The notes beneath the pieces were generated by a model. It was not told the origin of the DNA and did no database searches. It worked only from the letters and a program-made list of their open reading frames with translations. From CAIVVT01 sp963757265 (lineage in GTDB: Bacteria > Acidobacteriota > Terriglobia > Bryobacterales > Bryobacteraceae), in the NCBI GenBank assembly GCA_963757265.1, contig CAVWRA010000012.1:620001-684000 (forward strand): 64,000 bases of DNA, read 5' to 3'. This document shows positions 44,278 through 53,367 of this stretch, piece after piece. Made by a program: the position numbers and the translations under genes. The number at the start of each line of letters is the position of its first letter. Positions within the stretch are counted from its first letter, which is position 1.

Positions 44278-47256
44278 TCACATCTGCTGCTCGACGCATT
44301 GGATATCTTCCTCCGTCAGCCCGTACAGGTCGTAGACGAGGCGGTCAATTTGGCGGTCGAGGGCGGCACACTTATTTTCGTAGTAGGTCTTGTCCTTGTC
44401 GGTCTTCGCTTTTGTCAACTGCTTCTTCGCCTCCAGCATCGCGCCCACCTTCTGCACAATTTGGTCGTGCCGCACTTTGCCCGCGCCGGCGGAGAGGTCC
44501 AGTGACGGCAACGGTAATTGCTCGACTTGGCGAGCTTGGATCTCAGAGAAAACCTTTTTGGATGACTTCAAGAAGTTCACGTAATAGAAGTTCAGAAGCT
44601 TTGAATTGAACAATGCGAGCAGGTACCGCAGACTGTAGGGACACCCAGGCCTAGGAGTCATTACCACGAGCGTGTTAAGTGCGAATTTCTGCTGGCTGTC
44701 GATGCTCGCAATGAGGCTGTCGCCGACCCTTCGGAAAAATATTTTCTCCGGCAGCAGGAAAATGTCCTCACGTTTGCAGCTATGAATCTTCGAGACATCG
44801 AATTTGAAATAGTTCGGGGAAGCGCCTGTGAGGTAGCGGCTGATGTGTCGCCCGTCCAGAACCTCTCGGTGCAAGGCCGTCTCCTTGCGGTCGGTCAGAC
44901 ACGCTGCCCTGTCGTGCTTGAGCGCAATCGCCTGATTTACATTTAGCCAACTTCCGAAATTCGCCCGATTCTTCTCAAGCTTGTCCTTTATGGTTCGTAT
45001 TTCCGGATTGAAAGGCGTGATAAAGGATGCGTTGTAGTTGTCGGCCAGATGGCTCTGCATGACAGACGCGTGCTCCGGTCCCGGCCCCTCTTCGTACAGC
45101 GTCTCAAATCTGACTTCGCCTCCGGGTTGCCCATTTGGCCCTGGCGCTTGCTTCGTCAACACCAAGACGACTGTCTCCACGACAGCGTTTTTGAAGATTT
45201 GGCCCTCGGGAATGGCGACTGCGTTGATTTGTGTATGCTGAAGCAGTCTCTGCCGTAGCTCTGTATAGTATTCCTGGCTCAGAATGGTATTTGGGACGAT
45301 GTAAGAGAACTTTCCGCCCTCCCGAGTCTTCTGTCGCGCTCGCTCGATGAAGAAGGCAAAAGTGTTTAAACGACCGCCGGAGAACTTGTATGTGTCTCTA
45401 AGGTAGCGGTTCGCTTCTTCGTCTCGGAATGCTTCCATCGACAACTGAATGTACGGTGGGTTGCCGACAATCGCATCGAAGCCACCGCGCTTCACCACTT
45501 CAGGGAAGGCATCCTCGAAGTCCATTGGGTTGAGCTTGCGCTCCTCATCAGTGCCGAAAAGCTGGCCATCCAAGATATCGCTGCCGATAAGTGAGTTACC
45601 GTAGACGATGTTCTTGCTCAGGTCGGGGAGCAGCTTCTTCATCTGTGCGGTGTGCGCGAACTCTAACTGGTACTGGTGAGTGCTGCCGGTGGTTTCTTCC
45701 TTGAGCAGCCTGAGGTACAGAGAGAGCTGGCAGACCTCGACGGCTTGGGCGTCGATGTCCACTCCGTAGATGTTGTTGAGCAGGATTTCGCGTTTCTTGC
45801 GGAGTGAGAGGTAAAGCTTGCCGTCCTGGGTGATGCAGTCTCCTTTGCGGGCTTTCTTGGGGTTGTCATTATAGTACTGGCCGTGATAGCTCAGCAGCAG
45901 GTCGAAGATGCCTAGGAGAAACGAGCCGCTACCGCACGCGATATCAGCAAAGCGCATCTCCGCGATTTGGTCGGGGGTCCTGCCCTCGATCAGTGTGCCG
46001 ATGGTGTTTTCGACGATGTAGCGGACGATGTACTTGGGCGTGTAGTAGACGCCGCCCGCCTTGCGAACCTCGGGCTTGGGCTCGACCGTAACGCGTTTGT
46101 CCGTGGCGACAATGACATTGCCGAGGAAGCGTTCATAGATCGAGCCCAGGATATGGATAGGGATGGCGTCGAAGTCGTATGGCGAATTGACGTGCGCGAG
46201 GCTCTCGCAGATGTCAGCAAAGATAGTCTCGTCCACGCGGAACTTGTCACCGTCGAGGAGCGTGTGGTGCTTGAAGACGATGCCGTTGTAGATACCGTCG
46301 AGCCGTCGGCTGGCGGCGACAAAGTCTTCCCACGCTGTGCCCTTATCCCCGAATCGGTCCACGATGCGCTGGGGTTCGATGCCTTTGTCTTCAAGAAATC
46401 GGAGAAAGACGAGGCGGTCAAGAGTACGTTGGACTAGTTCGGTAAGCGTCTCGCTGTCGAGCGCCGGGTTTTTGCCCTTGAAAGTGCGGGCCAGAGCGGT
46501 GCGGTGTTCGTCGAGTTCCCTGAGGAAAGACTCGTCAATGCTCTGGTAGCCGCCGGGGAACAAGCCGCGCTGGACAGCCTTGCCGCGCGGCTTCAGCAAT
46601 TCCTTGGCGCGTTTCCCCAGCGAGCCGTCAGCGACGGCCTCATGCGAGAAGAGCCAATAAATCTCAGCGAACTTCTTGCGGTCGAAGTACTCGCTGTAAT
46701 GGTACCTGGCGACGCGGCGGTGCAGCGCCGTGGCGATGTCTGGCTTGTAACGGCAGTCGAGAACATGGAATTGATTAAAGTCGGTAAGCACAGCCAGAGG
46801 CGTCTCGGTGTTCCAGCCGTAGCGGATGGTCTGGAAGTAATTGTCGGCGGTGGCGATGTCACCGTGCGGCTTCTTGGCTTCGACAAAGAAGCTGACGTCG
46901 CGGAAGTTCGGGGCGAGATGGAAGGCGTAGTCGGCGCGGCGTTGACCGCCAGCCTGGACGGACGGCTCCACCTTGACTTCCTGTTCGTAAGGATTGGTCT
47001 GCTCGTCGTGGTTCACATCCCAGCCCAGCGCGATGAAGAGCTTGTCGATGAAGTCCTTGCGCGCCTCGGCCTCTTGGTAGCTGGGCGAGAGATAGCGGGC
47101 TTCATTGGCTTGAAACGTCGTGGCAAGTTTGCTGATCTTCTCGTAGGCGTCCTCGAACGGGGATACAGACACGAGTACAATCCCTTCTGAGTCTTCGCGC
47201 GAGCTACATCCCATTTGCTTGGGATTGCCCTTTGGATCCCGAGTCCCAGTCAGCAT
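44278..47256 (-). CDS. Type IIG restriction-modification enzyme (Eco57I-like)
   Basis: The 992-residue protein joins nuclease, methylase and specificity regions. Residues ~109-128 (RADYAFHL then FFVEAKKP) give the D-x16-E-x-K nuclease site. A helical linker follows. Motif I FADIACGSGSFLLG (~436-449) binds AdoMet, and GNPPY (~598-602) is the adenine N6 methylase catalytic motif. The last ~300 residues resemble the TaqI-like target recognition domain. A single polypeptide thus should both cut and modify DNA. Starts at 47256 (ATG), 47214 or a GTG at 47172 with GAAGGG upstream are possible; the last has the best site. It stands beside a toxin-antitoxin pair. Confidence 0.9.
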   Translation of the reverse strand: MLTGTRDPKGNPKQMGCSSREDSEGIVLVSVSPFEDAYEKISKLATTFQANEARYLSPSYQEAEARKDFIDKLFIALGWDVNHDEQTNPYEQEVKVEPSVQAGGQRRADYAFHLAPNFRDVSFFVEAKKPHGDIATADNYFQTIRYGWNTETPLAVLTDFNQFHVLDCRYKPDIATALHRRVARYHYSEYFDRKKFAEIYWLFSHEAVADGSLGKRAKELLKPRGKAVQRGLFPGGYQSIDESFLRELDEHRTALARTFKGKNPALDSETLTELVQRTLDRLVFLRFLEDKGIEPQRIVDRFGDKGTAWEDFVAASRRLDGIYNGIVFKHHTLLDGDKFRVDETIFADICESLAHVNSPYDFDAIPIHILGSIYERFLGNVIVATDKRVTVEPKPEVRKAGGVYYTPKYIVRYIVENTIGTLIEGRTPDQIAEMRFADIACGSGSFLLGIFDLLLSYHGQYYNDNPKKARKGDCITQDGKLYLSLRKKREILLNNIYGVDIDAQAVEVCQLSLYLRLLKEETTGSTHQYQLEFAHTAQMKKLLPDLSKNIVYGNSLIGSDILDGQLFGTDEERKLNPMDFEDAFPEVVKRGGFDAIVGNPPYIQLSMEAFRDEEANRYLRDTYKFSGGRLNTFAFFIERARQKTREGGKFSYIVPNTILSQEYYTELRQRLLQHTQINAVAIPEGQIFKNAVVETVVLVLTKQAPGPNGQPGGEVRFETLYEEGPGPEHASVMQSHLADNYNASFITPFNPEIRTIKDKLEKNRANFGSWLNVNQAIALKHDRAACLTDRKETALHREVLDGRHISRYLTGASPNYFKFDVSKIHSCKREDIFLLPEKIFFRRVGDSLIASIDSQQKFALNTLVVMTPRPGCPYSLRYLLALFNSKLLNFYYVNFLKSSKKVFSEIQARQVEQLPLPSLDLSAGAGKVRHDQIVQKVGAMLEAKKQLTKAKTDKDKTYYENKCAALDRQIDRLVYDLYGLTEEDIQCVEQQM

Positions 47257-47298
47257 ACACCAATATCAGGGGAAGATGTCCTCCGCTGTATAAAAGGG

Positions 47299-47311
47299 GA
47301 AAAGGGGACGT
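47299..47311 (+). repeat. Short GGGGACGTCCTG repeat, copy 1
   Basis: AAAGGGGACGTCCTG recurs at 51646-51660. This copy lacks the downstream arm seen in the other one. It lies in the gap between the restriction enzyme and GH42 genes, which otherwise holds nothing recognisable. Confidence 0.4.
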
Positions 47312-47427
47312 CCTGACACGAGCGGCCGGCGATTCTGGCCAAAGCACCGGTCGTCTCTGCCACTCTCGCTTGAACCCCTATCCGTACCTGATTTCAATGC
47401 TGCTCCGCCGGGCCCGGCCACCGGCGG

Positions 47428-49569
47428 CTATCGCACCGGGATGTTCTCTTCGATGATCGCCACGCCCCAAGGCTCGAGCGCGATCTTCGCGCCGGTGTCG
47501 ACGGGGGTCTCTTTGAGCCGCTCCTTGCCTCCCGGATAAGCGTAGGCAAACTCCTGCCGCGAGCCCGAGTAATTCAGGTAGTAATGCACGGCGCGGCCGT
47601 GCGCGTTCACGCCGTGGCGCACTTGCATCGGCGCGGGCAGCGACCAGTCGGAGCTCTCCAGGCCGGCCATCTGCAGCACCTCGCGCAGCACGCCGGTCTG
47701 CACTTCGTGCGTCAGCACGGTGCCTTCGTAAGTGAATGTGCCGCGGCCGAAGTGGTGGCGCGTCAGCGCCGGCCAGCGGCCGAAGAACGGATGGTCGTAC
47801 GTCAGCAGCGTCTCGGCGCCCTCCGGCAGCAGGAACTCGGCCCACGTCGAGGCCTGGTTCTTGGCGCCCACACCGTAGCGGTCGGGCTTCAGCGTCACGG
47901 GCTGGGCGAGGTTCGAGAATTCCTGATACGAGAAGCCGGCGGCCTTGCGCAGCGGACCCGGCGCGCGCTCCCAGCGCACGGTGGAGTACTCGTTGGTGAA
48001 GCCGGTCTTGAAGGCCACGATGGCGTGGCCGCCGTTCTCGACAAACGCCGCGATGCGGTTCAGCACTTCGTCGGACGCCGAATACAGCGGCGGGACGATC
48101 AGCACGCGGTACTTCGACAGGTCCTTCGTCTCGGGCGTGACGAAATCGACCTCGGTCTTCAACGCATACGCCGCGGCGTACATCTGCCGCAGCAGCGCCA
48201 TGTAATCCACGTGGTCGCTGAAGGGCATGTAGCTGATGGTGTCGTCGGCGTCCGTGCTGAACAGGATCGCCACCTTCGGGCTCTTCTTGAGGTTGCCGAT
48301 GTCTCTTCCCAGACGCTTGAAATCCCGGCCGATGGTGGTGACTTCGGCGTAGGCGCGATTGGGCTCCAGCTCCTGGCCCAGCACGCCGCGCCAGTACGTC
48401 TCCTGCCCGTAGTGCAGCGAGTGCCAATGCCAATACTCCACCAGGTTCGCCCCGCTGGCGGCGTGCGCGAACGCCTCCAGCCGCAACTGCCCGTCGTAGG
48501 GCGGATACTGCGCGCGCGAGTCCCAGCCGATGGTCTGGGCGTTGGTCTCGGTGACCAGGTATGGCGCGTTTTTCACCGAGCGGAAGAAGTCGCCGCCGAT
48601 GGCGATGTCCATGCCGTCGAGCTGGTTCTGCGCAGTGAAGTAGATGTTGGTCGCGGTGATGTCCATGCTGCGGCCGATGGCCCAGTGGTCCACTTCCGTG
48701 CTGAATCCCCCGAAATCCGTCGTGACGAACTGGCTCGCCGGGATATATTCGCGCAGCAGCTTCGCCTGCCACGCCAGGAACTCGGTGACGATGCCGCGCT
48801 GGAAGCGCGCCCATTCGAGTTTATAGCCCGGATTGAGGATGCCCTCGCGCGAGGGGAAGTCGTCCCAGCTATCCACCAGTTGCCCCCAATAGGTCAGGCC
48901 CCACAACTGGTTCAACTTCTGCGGCGCGCCGTAATTTTCTTTGAGCTGCTCGACGAATGCGGCCTGCACGTTCGGCAGTGCAATCTGGTTCGGCCCGGTC
49001 TCGTTGTCCACCTGCCAGCCGATGATGGCCGGATTGTGGGCGTAGTGCTCGGCCAGCTTGCGGATGATGCGTTCGCAATAGCGCCGGTAGTCGGGATTGG
49101 TCAGGTCCATGTTCTGCCGCGGACCGTAGGCGCCGGGGCGCATCGGTCCGGGGTAGGTCCCGGACCAGGGGTCCCACTGCGGCCCGGCCGTGCCATAGTG
49201 CAGCACCAGGATTTCCGGATGTTCCTTGAACATCCAGGGTGGAATCGAATACGTCGGCGTGCCCATGATGACGCTGATGCCGGCCTTGTGCATGGCATCC
49301 ACGATGCGGTCCATCCAGGCGAACTCGAATTGGCCGTCGCGCGGCTCCCACGAACTCCAGGTCGATTCGCCCATGCGCACGCAGGTGAAGCCGGCGGCCT
49401 TCATCAGCTCGACATCCTTGTCCAGGCGGTCGTAGGGCATGTACTCGTGGTAGTAAGCCGCGCCGTAGAGGATCGTCTTCGGGGTGTCGGCGGCGCGCAC
49501 GCCGGTTGGAGACAGGCTCAGTAAAAGGCCCGCGATCAGGGCCGGTAACAGGCTATTCAGAGGACGCAT
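47428..49569 (-). CDS. Secreted beta-galactosidase, GH42
   Basis: A signal peptide (MRPLNSLLPALIAGLLLSLS, cleavage near VRAAD) precedes a family 42 TIM barrel. The acid/base Glu190 is in GWQVDNETGPNQ and the nucleophile Glu341 in PYLVTETNAQTIGWD. A trimerisation and C-terminal beta domain follow. The 713-residue length is normal. GGAGG six bases before the ATG at 49569 fixes the start. The gene ends an operon behind a sodium symporter and a small membrane protein, so the galactoside products are probably imported by that symporter. Confidence 0.92.
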   Translation of the reverse strand: MRPLNSLLPALIAGLLLSLSPTGVRAADTPKTILYGAAYYHEYMPYDRLDKDVELMKAAGFTCVRMGESTWSSWEPRDGQFEFAWMDRIVDAMHKAGISVIMGTPTYSIPPWMFKEHPEILVLHYGTAGPQWDPWSGTYPGPMRPGAYGPRQNMDLTNPDYRRYCERIIRKLAEHYAHNPAIIGWQVDNETGPNQIALPNVQAAFVEQLKENYGAPQKLNQLWGLTYWGQLVDSWDDFPSREGILNPGYKLEWARFQRGIVTEFLAWQAKLLREYIPASQFVTTDFGGFSTEVDHWAIGRSMDITATNIYFTAQNQLDGMDIAIGGDFFRSVKNAPYLVTETNAQTIGWDSRAQYPPYDGQLRLEAFAHAASGANLVEYWHWHSLHYGQETYWRGVLGQELEPNRAYAEVTTIGRDFKRLGRDIGNLKKSPKVAILFSTDADDTISYMPFSDHVDYMALLRQMYAAAYALKTEVDFVTPETKDLSKYRVLIVPPLYSASDEVLNRIAAFVENGGHAIVAFKTGFTNEYSTVRWERAPGPLRKAAGFSYQEFSNLAQPVTLKPDRYGVGAKNQASTWAEFLLPEGAETLLTYDHPFFGRWPALTRHHFGRGTFTYEGTVLTHEVQTGVLREVLQMAGLESSDWSLPAPMQVRHGVNAHGRAVHYYLNYSGSRQEFAYAYPGGKERLKETPVDTGAKIALEPWGVAIIEENIPVR

Positions 49570-49626
49570 CCGGGACCTCCAGGGGTCAATGGCCATTGCG
49601 GGACGGCGACGCGCCAACGCCGACCG

Positions 49627-49857
49627 CTACTTTTCTCGTCGGCGCCAGGGCGCGAATTTGAGCACGTAGAACGCGCCGGCCAGCGTCATGAAGCCGCCCA
49701 TCCACAGATCGGTCCGCAACTCCACCAGCACGATCGGGCGGCCGGTGGCGGCGTGGCCGCCGCTGACGAGGCCCCAGCCGAAGATGATGAGGCCGTAGAC
49801 GAGCACCAGCAATCCGATGAAAAACCAGATCGAGATCATGTTTCTTCCGTGGATCAT
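49627..49857 (-). CDS. Small two-helix membrane protein beside a sodium symporter
   Basis: The 76-residue protein has two hydrophobic helices (MISIWFFIGLLVLVYGLIIF and DLWMGGFMTLAGAFYVLKFA) joined by a polar loop and ends in RRREK. AAGGAG lies about six bases before the ATG. It starts 10 bases after the symporter stop on the same strand. Several SSS transporters are encoded beside such a small membrane partner; that it is a subunit here is inference. Confidence 0.75.
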   Translation of the reverse strand: MIHGRNMISIWFFIGLLVLVYGLIIFGWGLVSGGHAATGRPIVLVELRTDLWMGGFMTLAGAFYVLKFAPWRRREK

Positions 49858-49867
49858 GGGGGGCTCC

Positions 49868-51601
49868 TTACCACACCAGCAGGTTCAAAACGAAGAACAC
49901 GACGATCACGATCGCCGCCCAGAAGATGGGGCGCTTCCACAGCACCACGGGCTCCTCATGCGGCATCACCCCGACGCCGTAGACCAGCCCCACCAGCTCG
50001 GACGCGGGCTTGGGCTGGGTGAGGTAGCTGACCACGATGGTCACGATGACGCAAATGCACCATGACCACAGCGCGCGGTACATGTTCTCGGCCATGTCCT
50101 TGGCGTGTGGCGACAGCGCGATGATGCTCAGCGCGGCGGGGTCAACTTTGACCCAAACGTACATCGCGATCGACGACACGGTGCCGGCCAGCAGGCCCCA
50201 GAACCCCGCCGCCGGCGTGGTACGCTTCCACAACATGCCGAAGAGAACCGTCCCGAACAGCGGCGCGATGAAGAAGCTGAACAGCGCCTGGACGTAGTCC
50301 ATGATGCTCTGGAACTGCATCGCGAAATAGGCCGCGCCGATGGAGATCAGCACGCCGATGATGGTGGCCCAGCGCCCCACCTTCACCAAATGGTCGTCCG
50401 ACATTTCCTTCTTGCGGAAGGCCTTGTAGATGTCGTACGTCCACACCGTGGAAAACGCCGTGACGTTGCCGGCCATGCCGCTCATGAAGCCGGCGATCAG
50501 CGCCGTGACGCCCAGGCCGAGCAGGCCCGGGCCCAGGTAGCGGGCCAGCATCAGCGGGAGCACGTCGTTATAGGTGTACAGCCCGGGCGCGCGCTGCGTC
50601 TCCGGCACCAGCAGTTGCGGCAGCACCGCGAGTCCCAGCAGGCCGGGGAGAATCACGATGAACGGCACGAACATTTTGAAGGCCGCGCCGATGATCGGCG
50701 CCAGCTTGGCCGAGCGCAGGTCCTTGGCCGACATGACGCGCTGGACGACGAGGAAGTCGGTGGTCCAGTAGCCGAAGCTGATTACCCAGCCGAGGCCGAA
50801 GACGATGCCGGTCCAGTGGATGCCCATGGGGTTGGCGGTGAAGGAGCCCATGGTGGACCAGAGGTGCGTGAAGTCCTGCCCGTGGATGTGCGGCTGCACG
50901 ATCGGATTGGAGTGAATGCGGGCCACCATCCCGCTCCAACCGCCGGTTTCGATCAGGCCGACGATGGGGATCAGCATCGCGCCCAGCCAGATCAGCACGA
51001 ACTGCAGCACCTCGTTGAAGATCGCCGAGAGCAGGCCGCCGAGCACGACGTAGGCGCCGACGGTGAGCGAGGAGATCCAGATGCTGAAGTGCAGGTCCCA
51101 GCCGAGCACCACCTGCATCACCTTGGCCATGGCGAACATGTTGATGCCCGACATGAGCACGGTCATCAGGCCGAAGCTGACCGCGGCCAGCGTGCGGCTG
51201 CCTTCGCCGTAGCGCAGCTGCAGGTAGCCGGGCACGGAGTGGGTCTTGCAGATGTAATAGAACGGCATCATCACCAGGCCGAGGAAGAGCATGGCCGGGA
51301 TGGCGCCGATCCAATACCAGTGCGTGGCGAGGATGCCGTACTGATAGGCCGCGCCGGCCCAGCCCATCAGCTCGAGCGATCCGAGGTTGGCGGCGAGGAA
51401 GCTCAGGCCGGCGATCCAGGCCGTCATTTCGCGGCCCGCCATGAAGAAGTCTTCGCCGGTCTTGGTGTGGTGCCTGAGGTACAGACCGATGCCGATGACG
51501 GTGACGAAGTACAGCACGATCACCAGCAGGTCAACGGGGTCGAGGGAGAGGATCGAGCCGCCAGAGGCGAGCAGGAAGCCGGGGACAATACTGCTGAGCA
51601 T
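49868..51601 (-). CDS. Sodium:solute symporter (SSS family)
   Basis: The 577-residue protein has about 14 hydrophobic segments and family marks such as FFMAGREMTAWIAGLSFLAA (helix 1-2), WIGAIPAMLFLGLVMMPFYY and FGLGWVISFGYWTTDFLVVQ. It moves a solute with Na+ across the inner membrane, and its length is near that of sugar-type members. Position at the head of an operon with secreted GH42 suggests a galactoside or galactose, but the substrate is not shown. Confidence 0.92.
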   Translation of the reverse strand: MLSSIVPGFLLASGGSILSLDPVDLLVIVLYFVTVIGIGLYLRHHTKTGEDFFMAGREMTAWIAGLSFLAANLGSLELMGWAGAAYQYGILATHWYWIGAIPAMLFLGLVMMPFYYICKTHSVPGYLQLRYGEGSRTLAAVSFGLMTVLMSGINMFAMAKVMQVVLGWDLHFSIWISSLTVGAYVVLGGLLSAIFNEVLQFVLIWLGAMLIPIVGLIETGGWSGMVARIHSNPIVQPHIHGQDFTHLWSTMGSFTANPMGIHWTGIVFGLGWVISFGYWTTDFLVVQRVMSAKDLRSAKLAPIIGAAFKMFVPFIVILPGLLGLAVLPQLLVPETQRAPGLYTYNDVLPLMLARYLGPGLLGLGVTALIAGFMSGMAGNVTAFSTVWTYDIYKAFRKKEMSDDHLVKVGRWATIIGVLISIGAAYFAMQFQSIMDYVQALFSFFIAPLFGTVLFGMLWKRTTPAAGFWGLLAGTVSSIAMYVWVKVDPAALSIIALSPHAKDMAENMYRALWSWCICVIVTIVVSYLTQPKPASELVGLVYGVGVMPHEEPVVLWKRPIFWAAIVIVVFFVLNLLVW

Positions 51602-51616
51602 AGGTAAACCTGGATT

Positions 51617-51838
51617 CTACCCGAACTGGCGCAGACCCGCAGGGAAAGGGGACGTCCTGCGTGACTGTCCCCGGCCCCTCGTCCTGGTTGAGGTCCTGAG
51701 TGCCGCGGACACGGAGTCGCCCCGCTTGTCGGTGCCGGCCGTGCTCTTTTCCCAACCCTCGACGGCAGTATTCGCCTGTTTGATGGCGCCCAGCACGCTG
51801 CGCGGATCGATTTCTAGGACGATGGATTCCTGGTCCAC
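51617..51838 (-). pseudogene. Possible remnant of a tape-measure-like protein N terminus
   Basis: A GTG-started frame reads MDQESIVLEIDPRSVLGAIK then QANTAVEGWEKSTAG, the kind of opening found in phage-tail tape-measure-like proteins. It then turns into Arg-rich sequence that crosses a palindromic repeat (51648-51672). Only about 35 codons look real. I treat this as a fossil at low confidence. Confidence 0.3.
51648..51672 (+). repeat. Palindromic REP-like element
   Basis: GGGGACGTC, loop CTGCGT, then GAC-T-GTCCCC makes a 9-bp stem with one bulge. The left arm and its flank recur at 47299-47311. Confidence 0.45.
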
Positions 51839-51900
51839 TTTAGTCCAGGTCTTAACAAGAGCAGCGCGTGCGCCGATATGCTACGCTAACGCACATTGCC

Positions 51901-52458
51901 ATGTCAGAGCGGTTCATCCCACTAACGTGCCAGAACTGCGGAGGCAAGCTTGACGTTTACGATGACATGGAGCGCTTCGCTTGCGGCTACTGCGGCGCGG
52001 AGATGATCGTCCAGCGTCGTGGCGGGACCGTCGCGCTCAAGAAGGTGACCGAAGCCATCAAGCAGGTCCAGGTCGATACTGAAAAGACGGCTGCCGAGTT
52101 GGCACTTGTCCGGCTGGGTAAGGAGCTGACCGAGCTAACTGCCCGTCAGGCCACAATCGAGGCCCAAATTAGAGAGAGGAACAAGGGATTCATTGAGGAA
52201 CAGTTTGATGAAGGAGACGGCGAGGGTTGCCTAGCTCTAATCATTGGAGGGCCGTTTATAGCGGCATTTTGGGCATTGCACCTGATGTGGAGTGCCATTT
52301 GTCGCTATATCTTCGGGGACCGGGACGCTTGGGACTGGCTCGATGGGGAACGTCCAACCGAGCCCGAGGCGAGGGAGCTTGAGGAGCTCCGCAGCGCGAT
52401 TGAAAGGATCCGAAGTCAGATCGGCGAAAACAAACGAATCGTCGGTTCCGGAAGTTGA
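51901..52458 (+). CDS. Zinc-ribbon protein with coiled coil and one membrane segment
   Basis: The 185-residue product starts with a zinc ribbon (CQNCGG at ~10-15 and CGYCGAE at ~28-34), then ~60 residues of helix (KKVTEAIKQVQVDTEKTAAE, LTELTARQATIEAQIRERNK), a hydrophobic segment (LALIIGGPFIAAFWALHLMW), and a second charged helix. The order resembles bacterial proteins that bind nucleic acid or protein at the membrane, but no family is identified. Start at 51901; the upstream eleven codons are a shadow. Confidence 0.65.
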   Translation: MSERFIPLTCQNCGGKLDVYDDMERFACGYCGAEMIVQRRGGTVALKKVTEAIKQVQVDTEKTAAELALVRLGKELTELTARQATIEAQIRERNKGFIEEQFDEGDGEGCLALIIGGPFIAAFWALHLMWSAICRYIFGDRDAWDWLDGERPTEPEARELEELRSAIERIRSQIGENKRIVGSGS

Positions 52459-53367
52459 CCTCACCGCACAGAACTACGCCTCCCTCGCCACCCGCACTAC
52501 CCGCGCCTGCCGAAGCACAGCCAGGACTGCTGAGTTGAGCGCATTCCGGTCTTTGGGCGAAATCCGGGCACACCAAATCCCGAAGCCAGCCGCTCCGGGT
52601 TTCCCCGAGCCCATTCAAACATTTCCCTCTGTCCCTGTTTGCAAGGCCCACCCCGCCGTGCATCAGCAGCACCCACCCGCCGCCCATTCCGCCCTCCGCC
52701 GCACCCCGGTGCCGCCCGACCGAGGAATATATTTCGCTTATTATCAACGCCTTCCGCAACACCCCCCGCCCCGCCGCTTGCCCCGCCATGCTCTCCTGTC
52801 TGTGGGTAGAGCAATTGCTGGCCAGCATCTCAGCCCAACTCGCAGGCGGCGAAAGGCCTCGAGTAACAGCCTTCCGGCTTTCTGGATCGAGCAATCGGTC
52901 CGATCCCCCAGGATGGGATCCGGTGGGCTCGACGATTACCCTGAACGCCATCCTCTTTGGGCGGAACGGGCGAAGATCGGTCTAGTGATCGCGTGAATCA
53001 ATTCGCTATCTTCCACCCCACAGGAAAGCGGGGTCGTGGCGGGCCCCCAGGCCGCTGCGAGCTGGGGCAAGCCGTCGTGCAAAGCGGAGCATCCAGGGTT
53101 CAGCGCTGGGAAGACGCCCTCTGGGCACTGCTCCGCCCTGCGAATCTGATCTTTTGAATTCCCTCCGATTCACCCTCCACGTGAGGCATTCGTGTGCCCG
53201 CCTGAGGCACAACTGCGCCCGAAATCCCTCCGAATCCCCATCTATTTACAGCCTAAGTGCGCCCGTAATCCCTTCGAATCATCCTCCATGTACGGCCCAC
53301 GTGCGCCCGCCCGCCTCCCCATGAGATGCGCAGCTCGATGCTACGCCGCGCGCCGGATGTTGGTTTC
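52459..53367. other. Intergenic region with a 44-bp tandem repeat
   Basis: No supported gene is found in 909 bases. Long frames here have very biased composition. Bases 53150-53315 hold a degenerate tandem repeat (annotated separately). Confidence 0.5.
53150..53315 (+). repeat. 44-bp tandem repeat, about three copies
   Basis: The phrase TGCGCCCG starts at 53214, 53258 and 53302, exactly 44 bases apart. Between them AATCCCT(C/T)CGAATC and CAT(C/G)TA recur. A more diverged unit precedes at ~53150-53192, split by about 20 bases of other sequence. It lies just downstream of the LytS-like gene and encodes nothing. Confidence 0.65.

Noticed and set aside
47584..49524. Plus-strand frame of ~646 codons opposite GH42
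   Set aside because: Shadow; the minus strand carries a clear signal peptide and catalytic motifs.
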